Positions 1-6,412 of a stretch of 10,419 nucleotides of DNA are shown here, one piece after another (positions within the stretch are counted from its first letter, which is position 1; each line of letters starts with the position of its first letter). Both the position numbers and the translations under genes were made by a program. The notes below the pieces were generated by a model that did no database searches, was not told the origin of the DNA, and was given only the letters and a program-made list of their open reading frames with translations. The stretch covers positions 1 to 10,419 of the forward strand of contig JASEIE010000128.1 of assembly GCA_030024065.1 (NCBI GenBank). Direction: 5' to 3'. This DNA comes from Thermodesulfobacteriota bacterium (GTDB lineage Bacteria; Desulfobacterota; BSN033; UBA1163).

Positions 1-1
1 C

Positions 2-922
2 ATGGAGGTATTGGAACATTATCACGAGCGTTTTTTATCGAGAGGGACCAGGGGAATTTCTCCTTTTGCACTTCCCAATATTTACCTGAGCGCGATCACC
101 TCCCATGTGGCTCAGTATTTTACGATCAGAGGAACTTCATTTGCTCTTTCGACCGCCTGCGCCTCTGCCACCCATGCCATGAGCAACAGTTTTCTTCAGA
201 TCCAGGGGGGGGCGGAAGATATTATGGTAACCGGTGGATCGGATGCCTGCATCACTCCCTATGTCTTCGGAGGCTTTGATGTGCTCAGGGCGATGTCAAC
301 AAGAAATGATGATCCCCAACGAGCCTGTCGGCCTTTTGATCGTGAGAGAGACGGGTTTGTCATGGCGGAAGGGGCAGGGGTGCTGGTCTTTGAGGAGCTG
401 GAACATGCCCGGAGAAGAGAGGCTCATATCTATGGAGAGGTAGTGGGATTCGGGATGACGGCTGATGCCTTTCATCTCACCGAGCCTGATCCGGATGGAA
501 AAGCCCTGGGCAAGGCGGTCAGAAATACCCTTGAAACAGCCGGAACCCATCCGGATGAGGTCGATTACATCAATCCCCATGGGACTTCCACTCCACTGAA
601 CGATAAGGTGGAGACGAAGATGATCAAGGATATCTTCGGGAAACAGGCTTACCATATCCCCATCAGCGCTACCAAATCGATCACGGGCCATATGATGGGA
701 GCAGCAGGAGGGGCGGAGGCAATCGCCTTAGTTTTAACCATCGAAAAAGGGGTGATCCATCCCACCCTCAATTATGAATTTCCGGACCCTGAATGCGATC
801 TGGACTATGTTCCCAATGAGGCCAGAAAGAAGGAAGTGAGAGCAGGCCTCTCGATCTCCGCGGGTTTTGGAGGGGTCAACAGCGCCATCCTGATCAAGAA
901 GTTTGAAGGATCTTCTTCCTGA
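2..922 (+). CDS. fabF: Beta-ketoacyl-ACP synthase II, FabF type (5' truncated by window)
   Basis: This is the elongating condensing enzyme of type II fatty acid synthesis, a cytosolic enzyme that condenses malonyl-ACP with an acyl-enzyme. The frame is open to the window start, so the first ATG at base 2 is probably internal. The visible 306 residues carry the full Cys-His-His triad. The nucleophile Cys53 is in STACAS, His193 in NPHGTSTPLND, and Lys225 and His230 in TKSITGHMMGAAGG. The spacings (140 residues from Cys to the first His, 37 between the histidines) equal those of E. coli FabF (163, 303, 340). About 110 N-terminal residues are therefore missing, giving a full length near 416, normal for the family. 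The C-terminal GFGGVNSAIL motif is present. It could be a specialised KAS of a secondary pathway, but nothing visible argues for that. A separate promoter follows, so the next gene is probably not in its operon. Confidence 0.93.
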   Translation: MEVLEHYHERFLSRGTRGISPFALPNIYLSAITSHVAQYFTIRGTSFALSTACASATHAMSNSFLQIQGGAEDIMVTGGSDACITPYVFGGFDVLRAMSTRNDDPQRACRPFDRERDGFVMAEGAGVLVFEELEHARRREAHIYGEVVGFGMTADAFHLTEPDPDGKALGKAVRNTLETAGTHPDEVDYINPHGTSTPLNDKVETKMIKDIFGKQAYHIPISATKSITGHMMGAAGGAEAIALVLTIEKGVIHPTLNYEFPDPECDLDYVPNEARKKEVRAGLSISAGFGGVNSAILIKKFEGSSS

Positions 923-950
923 AAATCCTATATCCTGTTATCCAAGCAAG

Positions 951-978
951 TTGACACCCCGGGCAAAAAGTATATAAT
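951..978 (+). promoter_or_regulatory. Sigma70-type promoter for the histidine kinase gene
   Basis: A perfect -35 hexamer TTGACA (951-956) is separated by 16 bp from a perfect -10 hexamer TATAAT (973-978). Transcription would begin near 985, giving a leader of about 37 nt before the ATG at 1022. It lies in the gap after fabF and points at the kinase gene. The match is unusually good for a regulatory kinase and suggests constitutive expression. No operator-like palindrome was seen around it. Confidence 0.8.
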
Positions 979-1021
979 ATTTTTATTCCCCCACAGTTGT
1001 TTTCAAAATTCCGGTGAGCGG

Positions 1022-2842
1022 ATGAATCATCATCAGATTGATCAGGAACTTATCGAATCGATTATGGCCAGGTTGAAGGAGGAGGGCTGCGACCTTTCTC
1101 CTGAAGAGGTGGTCACTGTTGTCAGCCTGATCAAGGAAAAGGCCCTCTTCCATTATGTGGATCAGGTGATCAGCCAGGCCGATACCATCCTTGAGATCAA
1201 TCCCTCCCTTCCAGAGAAAGAGATCCTCCAGTCCCTGGCAAAAAATGTGGTGGAGTTCCTCGGCGCAGAAGCGGCCAGCATTCGCATCTACGATCCCGGA
1301 AAAGAGGAGATGGTATCGTTTGGATCCTATCCAGGTGAGGCCGGGGATCGTGAGGGGGCGATCCCATTTGAAGATACGATTGCCGGGGAGGTGGTTAAAG
1401 AACGCCGGAGTTACTTCGTCCCCAGTATTCTAATGGAGGAGAAGTATAAGAATAAGGAGAGGGTCCAGAGATACGGAATCCATTCCATGCTGGCCGTTGT
1501 GGTTTCGATCCCACGCTTCTCTTTGAGAGATCTGGATACAGAGGGATGCCTCCAGATTTACTTTAAAGAGGACGGAAAAGTTTTTACTCCACTGGAGGCA
1601 AAGATTGCGGAGACGCTTGCGAAAAGGGTGAGTTATGTCATTGCCCGCAAGCGGATCATGGGCCTCCAGAAATTGAATGTGATCAAAGACAGGATCGTGG
1701 AGCAGATCTTTCTGAAGCTGGGAAAACGGGAAGGGATCAAAATGAGGGAGGTCTTTAATCTGGTCATACCCGAGTTGGCGGATATCATGCGGATCCAGCG
1801 GTGCTCCCTCTTTTCTGTGACGGAAGACCGACAACAGGTCATACTGGAAGCAGGTTTTCCGGAGGTCCAGCACGGGATCGGGAAGGTCTTTGAAGTAGCC
1901 GGGGCGCACTATATCCAATCCGTCGTGAATCAGACGGGCCCTTTCGGCGATTTCGAGAACGAGAAACTCTATCCCACCTATCTTCATATCTTCAATCTGC
2001 AGAAGAGCCATCTTCTCCCTCCGGATCTCAAACGATTTCTCGATATCCAGCAGATCCACTCCGTGCTTTATGTCCCGTTGAAGGTCACCGGGAAAGTCCA
2101 GTATTTTCTGGTCTTCGATGCCCAGGCCCACCATCCGGGATTTACAGGCGAGGAGATTGAAGTGTTTACCTTTCTCGGCAAGGAGTTGATGAAGGGGTTG
2201 AGGCTGGAGAAGATGGATGATATTCTCCACGATTTTAAGAGCCCCGCCATCGCCGCGGCGGGATTTGCCAAGAGGATTCAAAAGATACTGGCCGATGGAG
2301 ACTATTCTGCAAAGAAAGAGAAGGTGGATCAGGCGCTGGATATCATCCTTAAAGAAACTTCCCGGATTCAGGATCTGGCCATGACCCTCCATGGTGAGGG
2401 AAAGGAAGAGGTTGTGGACCTTTCGGAGAAACTGAAGAAGAGAGCGATGATCAACGAAGAAAGCTTAAGAGAGTTGAAGCGGGGGAGCATCCGGCTGATT
2501 GAAAGGGAACTGGATTGTCCGTTGTGGATCCATTGTTATCCCCTCAACATCGAAAGGGTCCTGGACAACCTTTTCAACAATGCTTCCAATGCTATACCCA
2601 AGCAGGGAGGAAGCCTCTCCATCCGGTCTTATCGAAAGGATGGGTGGGCGGTTGCAGAGATTTCGAATACAGGTCAAATCTCCGATGAAGATAAGGAGCG
2701 ATATCTCCTGGGTGAGGGAAAGGGCAGGGGACTTTACATTACCACCCGCCTGGTCAAGCGGATGGGGGGAAGAATGGAGATGGAATCCGGGGAAGGTCAG
2801 ACCACCTTCCGCGTCATGTTTCCGTTGGTTAAAGAAGATTAA
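1022..2842 (+). CDS. Cytosolic GAF-GAF sensor histidine kinase (orphan)
   Basis: This 606-residue protein has no signal peptide or membrane segment, so it should sense a cytosolic cue. Residues 1-45 are helical. Two GAF-like sensor domains follow, at about 50-210 and 225-395. Next is a HisKA-like helix pair with the phosphoacceptor His403 in the H-box ILHDFKSPAIAAAGF. The HATPase domain covers about 475-603. Its N-box is ERVLDNLFNNASNAI (511-525) and its glycine-rich G2 region is GEGKGRGLYI (564-573). The G1 box reads ISNTG (547-551), with Asn where most kinases have the nucleotide-contacting Asp of DxGxG. No response regulator or receiver domain lies next to it, so its partner is elsewhere. 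The ATG at 1022 is 37 nt behind the predicted transcription start but has only a weak Shine-Dalgarno (GGTGAG, 1013-1018). The signal sensed is unknown. Confidence 0.88.
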   Translation: MNHHQIDQELIESIMARLKEEGCDLSPEEVVTVVSLIKEKALFHYVDQVISQADTILEINPSLPEKEILQSLAKNVVEFLGAEAASIRIYDPGKEEMVSFGSYPGEAGDREGAIPFEDTIAGEVVKERRSYFVPSILMEEKYKNKERVQRYGIHSMLAVVVSIPRFSLRDLDTEGCLQIYFKEDGKVFTPLEAKIAETLAKRVSYVIARKRIMGLQKLNVIKDRIVEQIFLKLGKREGIKMREVFNLVIPELADIMRIQRCSLFSVTEDRQQVILEAGFPEVQHGIGKVFEVAGAHYIQSVVNQTGPFGDFENEKLYPTYLHIFNLQKSHLLPPDLKRFLDIQQIHSVLYVPLKVTGKVQYFLVFDAQAHHPGFTGEEIEVFTFLGKELMKGLRLEKMDDILHDFKSPAIAAAGFAKRIQKILADGDYSAKKEKVDQALDIILKETSRIQDLAMTLHGEGKEEVVDLSEKLKKRAMINEESLRELKRGSIRLIERELDCPLWIHCYPLNIERVLDNLFNNASNAIPKQGGSLSIRSYRKDGWAVAEISNTGQISDEDKERYLLGEGKGRGLYITTRLVKRMGGRMEMESGEGQTTFRVMFPLVKED

Positions 2843-2862
2843 TCTAGAGAAGAAATTCTAAT

Positions 2863-2880
2863 CCCCCCTTGCCCCCCTTG
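2863..2880 (+). repeat. Direct repeat CCCCCCTTG x2
   Basis: Two exact adjacent copies of the 9-mer CCCCCCTTG occupy 2863-2871 and 2872-2880. They lie just inside the left end of the fold-back element. They are the C-rich counterpart of the G-rich tract at 3121-3128 near the other end. Confidence 0.7.
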
Positions 2881-3110
2881 AAGGTGTGAAAAAATTGGTT
2901 TCTTCAACTTTAATCCTGAGAAGACAAGTGGATTTCCAAAGCTTTAGAATGCGCTCGTTGAGGTTAAAGGTCACCTGCCGCGTCAATAAAAATATGTGTT
3001 TAAGCGGGCTTGCGTCACCGTGCTTCAATTTATAAAGGTTGCGCTCTAAAGCTTCTCCAAACCACCCATCCTCTCGGTTTGATCCATATGTTCGATTTTT
3101 TCACACCTTC
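2880..3110. repeat. Perfect 16-bp inverted repeat inside the fold-back element
   Basis: The left arm GAAGGTGTGAAAAAAT (2880-2895) has its exact reverse complement at 3095-3110. A second inner pair is AAGCTTTAGAATGCGC (2939-2954) against GCGCTCTAAAGCTT (3041-3054), which match after a 2-nt bulge. Both pairs are nested and roughly centred on 2996, so the transcribed strand could fold into one long interrupted stem. Confidence 0.75.
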
Positions 3111-3187
3111 CTTTAGAAAAGGGGGGGGTTTTATCTCATCCCCTTATAAAAGGGAAAGTTATTTTTTCCTCCCTTTGTTAAAGGGAG
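3110..3187 (+). repeat. Three successive small CCTTT/AAAGG hairpins, about 30-bp period
   Basis: Three short palindromes follow at near-regular spacing. The first is CCTTT-AGA-AAAGG (3110-3122). The second is CCCTT-ATAA-AAGGG (3141-3154). The third is CTCCCTTT-GTT-AAAGGGAG (3169-3187), which has an 8-bp stem. They make up the right third of the fold-back element, upstream of the threonine synthase gene. The third could act as a weak attenuator-like stem, but it lacks a trailing U-run. Confidence 0.6.
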
Positions 3188-3214
3188 ATTAGGAGGGATT
3201 AGAAAGTTTTCAAT

Positions 3215-4324
3215 ATGGAAAAATTTTTATGCCCGAATTGTCATCGCTCCTATTCCATCAACCCCACCCGATGGCAATGCGACTGTGGGTCCCCTCTCGA
3301 TCTGGAATTCAAGCCACAATTTCCCATCAAAGAGATTGAGAAGAGGGATTTCACCCTGTGGCGATACCGGGAAGCCATTCCGATACGGAAGGAGAAATCA
3401 ATTCTCTCCATGAGAGAAGGATTTACCCCCCTTGAAGAGACAGAGTTCGATGGGCAAAGAGCATTTTTAAAGATCGATTACCTCTTTCCAACAGGATCGT
3501 ATAAGGATCGCGGAGCGACTGTTCTCATCAGTAAAGTGAAGGAGATGGAGATTGGAAAAGTGGTCGAGGACTCGTCAGGCAATGCGGGATCAGCCATTGC
3601 GGCCTACTGTGCCAGAGGAGGGATCGAGTGTAAAATCTATGTCCCTCAATCGACTTCTTCCGGGAAACTGGTCCAGATTCTAACTTACGGAGCTACTTTA
3701 AAAAAGATTGAAGGTTCGAGGGAAGAGACAGCCCGGGCGACAATGGAATCTGCATCCAGGACCTATTACGCCAGTCATTGCTGGAACCCTTTCTTTCTCC
3801 ACGGGACAAAGACCTTCGCCTTTGAGGTCTGGGAGCAGATGGGATGGAAATCGCCGGACACACTCGTCCTTCCAATCGGACATGGGACGCTTCTCCTGGG
3901 AGCCTACATCGGTTTTAAGGAGTTGAAAGAGGCAAAGAGGGTGAGACGAATCCCGAAGTTGGTGGGGATCCAGTCGGCTGCCTGTGATCCTCTCCATCAG
4001 GCTTTTCGAAAAGGTTTGCGAGAGGCTCATCCCATCGAGAAGAAGGAGACTATGGCAGAGGGAATTGCCATTGCAGAACCGGTCAGAGGAAGACAGATAC
4101 TGGAGGCGATCCGGGAGACCGGTGGAGAGATTTTGGCCGTTACCGAGAGGGAGATCGTGATAGCTTTGAGGGAGATGGGCCGAAGAGGTCACTTCATTGA
4201 GCCCACTTCTGCCGCAACCATCGCCGGACTGAAAAAGTACCTGAAAAAGAGAAAGAGGAAAGAAGTGGTTGTGTCGAGCCTGACGGGAATGGGCCTGAAG
4301 GCGACGGAGAAGATCCTAAAATAA
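3215..4324 (+). CDS. thrC: Threonine synthase-family PLP-dependent enzyme
   Basis: The likely reaction is conversion of O-phosphohomoserine to threonine in the cytosol. The 369-residue protein begins with a zinc-ribbon-like module (Cys6, Cys9, Cys22, Cys24), as in one branch of threonine synthases. The PLP-binding Lys97 is in PTGSYKDRG (92-100). SSGNAGSAIAAY (120-131) is the substrate/cofactor loop, and IGHGTLLLGA (221-230) fits the phosphate-cup position. The C-terminal motifs EPTSAA (329-334) and SLTGMGLKATE (355-365) are typical of threonine synthase. The ATG at 3215 gives the complete zinc ribbon. The strong SD-like AGGAGG (3191-3196) is 18 nt upstream, too far to be ideal. A weaker GAAAG (3202-3206) is better placed. 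Homologues such as cysteate synthase share this fold, so the exact substrate is inferred. No other threonine-pathway gene is adjacent. Confidence 0.8.
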   Translation: MEKFLCPNCHRSYSINPTRWQCDCGSPLDLEFKPQFPIKEIEKRDFTLWRYREAIPIRKEKSILSMREGFTPLEETEFDGQRAFLKIDYLFPTGSYKDRGATVLISKVKEMEIGKVVEDSSGNAGSAIAAYCARGGIECKIYVPQSTSSGKLVQILTYGATLKKIEGSREETARATMESASRTYYASHCWNPFFLHGTKTFAFEVWEQMGWKSPDTLVLPIGHGTLLLGAYIGFKELKEAKRVRRIPKLVGIQSAACDPLHQAFRKGLREAHPIEKKETMAEGIAIAEPVRGRQILEAIRETGGEILAVTEREIVIALREMGRRGHFIEPTSAATIAGLKKYLKKRKRKEVVVSSLTGMGLKATEKILK

Positions 4325-4333
4325 TGATTCCAC

Positions 4334-4362
4334 TTGACAGCGAGGCTATCGGTGGTTACAGT
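4334..4362 (+). promoter_or_regulatory. Putative sigma70 promoter of the NEW3-ABC operon
   Basis: A perfect -35 TTGACA (4334-4339) is followed, after a 17-bp spacer, by TACAGT (4357-4362), which matches four of six consensus -10 bases. Transcription would begin near 4369 and leave a leader of about 65 nt. It begins 10 bp after the threonine synthase stop, making the ABC operon a separate transcription unit. Confidence 0.55.
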
Positions 4363-4420
4363 ATGTCAACAAATTTATCTAAGTCATCAATTCAGCCATA
4401 AAAATTTTAGAATTACTTTT

Positions 4421-4426
4421 AGGAGG
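4421..4426 (+). promoter_or_regulatory. Consensus Shine-Dalgarno AGGAGG
   Basis: AGGAGG at 4421-4426 lies 7 nt before the ATG at 4434. It fixes the start of the NEW3 protein and excludes the out-of-frame ORF that opens at 4334. Confidence 0.85.
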
Positions 4427-4433
4427 TTATCAT

Positions 4434-5654
4434 ATGGGAAGGTGGCATCGAGGTCGAACAATCTTTTTTATCTTAGCGATTGTAGCTTTAGCATTCTTCA
4501 CCCTTTCATCCGTCACCCTTTCTCAAGAGGAGAAGGAGAAAAAAGACTTGAGGCCAGAGCGGGGGATTGCGGTCTATCCGGAGTTCTCTACAGTGTCTGT
4601 CGCAAAGGGAGAGACCGTTCGGATGGATCTGACCCTGGAGAATAAGGGGCGGACCGATGAGACGATCGATGTGAAGATTTCAACGGCCCCTAAAGGATGG
4701 AAGGCGATCATGAAGGGAGCCAGTTATCTTGTGGCCGGGATGTATGTGGCCAATGGGAAGTCGAGAAATCTTGCCCTGAGCCTGGAACCGGATAAATCGA
4801 TTGGACCCGGAGCCTATGTCTTCCAGTTTGATGCTCAAACGGCTGATGGGAAGTTTACCTCCACTCATAAATTGGCGGTGACCGTTCAGGAGAGAGTTCC
4901 CGGGGCAGACGATATCCAGATCACCACCTCCTACCCTGTCCTGAGAGGACAGACCGATGCCCGATTCGAATTCTCTCTTGAAGTAATGAATAAGAGCGAT
5001 AGCGATCGAACCTTCAACCTCTCATATCTTGGGCCGGAGAAGTGGGAGATCAACTTCAAACCTGCCTATGAAGCGAAGCAGATTTCGAGCCTTCGAATCA
5101 AAGGCGGGCAGAGCCAGACCGTTGCCGTGGAGGTTTCTCCTCCGAGGGAGGGAAAGTCGGGAGAATATCCGATTCTGGTGAAGATCGGTTCAGGAGAGCA
5201 GAAGGCGGAGGTGAAGTTGATGGTCGTGCTGACAGGTATTTTTAAACTGGATGCAGGAACACCCACCGGTATCCTCTCCCTGGAAACCATGGTGGGTAAA
5301 CCGGCCAATATTTCCCTCTTTGTGAAGAACACAGGGTCGGCTGTCAATCGAAATGTGGGCTTCTCCTCTTTCAAACCCGAGAACTGGGAGGTGAAGTTCA
5401 ATCCAGAAAAGATCGAGGCCTTAGACCCCGGAGCATTGAAACAGGTGGAAGTGACCATCACTCCTGCCAAGGAGGCACTGGTAGGAGATTACTCTGTGGG
5501 ATTGATGGTGGATGGTGAGAAGGGGAGCAGCAAAACCGTGGAATTGAGAACCACGGTCAAGGCCTCTACGGCCTGGGGCTGGATTGGAATTGGAATCATT
5601 ATCTTTGTCATCGCAGGTTTGAGCGCGCTGTTCATCTGGCTGGGGAGGCGTTAA
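4434..5654 (+). CDS. Membrane-anchored protein with three NEW3/Ig-like domains, ABC-transporter partner
   Basis: The 406-residue protein has an N-terminal signal peptide: a basic start (MGRWHRGR), then a hydrophobic core at 9-30. It ends in one membrane helix (about 381-403) and a cytoplasmic GRR tail. Between them lie three related beta-rich repeats, at about 45-152, 160-268 and 270-377. Each has an early hydrophobic strand with NKG/NKS/NTG, a central PxxW motif (PKGW 86-89, PEKW 201-204, PENW 315-318) and a late GxY strand. This matches the NEW3 (alpha-galactosidase-associated) Ig-like domain and the COG1470-type membrane proteins found beside ABC transporters. The bulk should be outside the cytoplasmic membrane. 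It is the first gene of the operon, one base before the ATPase gene. A role as substrate-binding or scaffolding partner of the transporter is inference. No catalytic motif is seen. Confidence 0.82.
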   Translation: MGRWHRGRTIFFILAIVALAFFTLSSVTLSQEEKEKKDLRPERGIAVYPEFSTVSVAKGETVRMDLTLENKGRTDETIDVKISTAPKGWKAIMKGASYLVAGMYVANGKSRNLALSLEPDKSIGPGAYVFQFDAQTADGKFTSTHKLAVTVQERVPGADDIQITTSYPVLRGQTDARFEFSLEVMNKSDSDRTFNLSYLGPEKWEINFKPAYEAKQISSLRIKGGQSQTVAVEVSPPREGKSGEYPILVKIGSGEQKAEVKLMVVLTGIFKLDAGTPTGILSLETMVGKPANISLFVKNTGSAVNRNVGFSSFKPENWEVKFNPEKIEALDPGALKQVEVTITPAKEALVGDYSVGLMVDGEKGSSKTVELRTTVKASTAWGWIGIGIIIFVIAGLSALFIWLGRR

Positions 5655-5658
5655 AGTG
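5642..5658 (+). promoter_or_regulatory. SD inside preceding gene, coupled GTG start
   Basis: GGGGAGG (5642-5648) lies within the last codons of the NEW3 gene, 7 nt before the GTG at 5656. The upstream TAA is at 5652-5654. The one-base gap and embedded SD point to translational coupling. Confidence 0.8.
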
Positions 5659-6408
5659 AAAGGACAGGCCATCATCGAAACAGAAGGGCTGACGAAGAAG
5701 TACGGAGCCCAGACCGCTGTGGATCATCTCAACATCGAGATTAAGGAAGGAGAAATCTTCGGGTTCCTCGGTCCAAACGGAGCCGGCAAGACGACGACAC
5801 TGCTCATGTTTCTGGGCCTTACAGAGCCCACTTCCGGAAAAGCAAGGGTCGTCGGGTTCGATCCAAACCGGGAACCCTTCAAAGTAAAGGAGAAGGTAGG
5901 TTACCTTCCTGAGAATGTCGGTTTTTATGACGACATGGATGCAAGGCAAAATCTTCTCTATATCGCCAGATTGAATCGGATTCCGGATGATGTCTCTGCA
6001 AGAAGAATTGGAGAATTACTCAAAGAGGTGGGCCTCAGTGAAGAGGGCGGAAAGAAGGTGGGAACCTATTCGAAGGGAATGAGGCAGCGCTTAGGGGTTG
6101 CAGAGGTTCTGATCAAGGAACCGAAGCTTCTCTTTCTCGATGAGCCCACGATTGGCCTCGATCCAGATGGAACAAACTGGATGCTCGAACTTATCCGTTC
6201 TCTGAGCCGAGAGAAGCAGATCACGGTCTTTCTCACCTCCCATCTGCTCGTTCAGGTCCAGAGGATCTGTGACCGGGTGGGAATTATGATCAAAGGGAAT
6301 CTGGTGGCGATGGGCTCCATTGAGGAACTGGCCGAGAGGAAATTGGGTGTGGACAAGGAAGTTTATACGCTTGAAGAGATCTATATGAAATATTTTAAGG
6401 AGGCTTAA
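5656..6408 (+). CDS. ABC transporter ATP-binding protein
   Basis: This 250-residue nucleotide-binding subunit powers the permease encoded next, at the inner face of the membrane. All core motifs are intact: Walker A GPNGAGKTT (39-47), signature YSKGMRQRLG (138-147), Walker B LLFLDEPT (158-165), D-loop GLDP (167-170) and switch His196 in TSHLL. The Q-loop position reads YLPEN (84-88), with Glu in place of Gln, a usual variant in ABC-2/Nos-type ATPases. The C-terminal YTLEEIYMKYF resembles the tail of the drug/lipid/NosF-like CcmA group. The start codon is GTG (5656), chosen because of its SD and because it gives a normal N-terminus. The substrate cannot be read from the sequence. Confidence 0.94.
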   Translation: MKGQAIIETEGLTKKYGAQTAVDHLNIEIKEGEIFGFLGPNGAGKTTTLLMFLGLTEPTSGKARVVGFDPNREPFKVKEKVGYLPENVGFYDDMDARQNLLYIARLNRIPDDVSARRIGELLKEVGLSEEGGKKVGTYSKGMRQRLGVAEVLIKEPKLLFLDEPTIGLDPDGTNWMLELIRSLSREKQITVFLTSHLLVQVQRICDRVGIMIKGNLVAMGSIEELAERKLGVDKEVYTLEEIYMKYFKEA

Positions 6409-6412
6409 ATTG
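6397..6412 (+). promoter_or_regulatory. SD inside preceding gene, coupled TTG start
   Basis: AAGGAGG (6397-6403) is followed 6 nt later by TTG (6410-6412). The ATPase gene stops with TAA at 6406-6408. No ATG exists near this SD. The arrangement copies the one at the NEW3/ATPase junction. Confidence 0.8.

Larger units (their letters stand above)
2856..3204. mobile_element. MITE-like fold-back element, about 349 bp
   Basis: The gap between the kinase and threonine synthase genes is almost filled by one structured repeat. Its ends form a terminal inverted repeat matching at 13 of 14 positions: TTCTAATCCCCCCT at 2856-2869 and AGGAGGGATTAGAA at 3191-3204. Inside are a perfect 16-bp inverted repeat (2880-2895 with 3095-3110) and a further imperfect pair around AAGCTTTAGA (2939-2954 with 3041-3054). 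The two halves thus pair repeatedly along their length. Poly-C/poly-G runs sit near both ends. No transposase is encoded, as expected for a non-autonomous element. No clear target-site duplication was found. It could instead be a dispersed structured intergenic repeat of a non-transposing kind. Multiple copies in the genome would settle this. Confidence 0.55.

Noticed and set aside
1430..2392. Long (320-codon) open frame on the minus strand within the histidine kinase gene
   Set aside because: It overlaps the two sensor domains and H-box of a clearly coding + strand gene, has no recognisable motif, and is explained by codon bias of the sense strand.
3110..3187. CRISPR-like appearance of regularly spaced palindromes
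   Set aside because: The units are short, imperfect and only three in number, without conserved repeats of 23-40 bp or distinct spacers, and no cas genes are present.
3010..3192. 60-codon + strand frame inside the fold-back element
   Set aside because: Its codons are made by the poly-G tract and hairpin array, with no SD or protein-like pattern.
4334..4645. 103-codon + strand frame overlapping the start of the NEW3 gene
   Set aside because: It begins inside the predicted promoter, has no SD and runs out of frame through the signal peptide and first Ig-like repeat. The NEW3 frame has a consensus SD and coherent domains.
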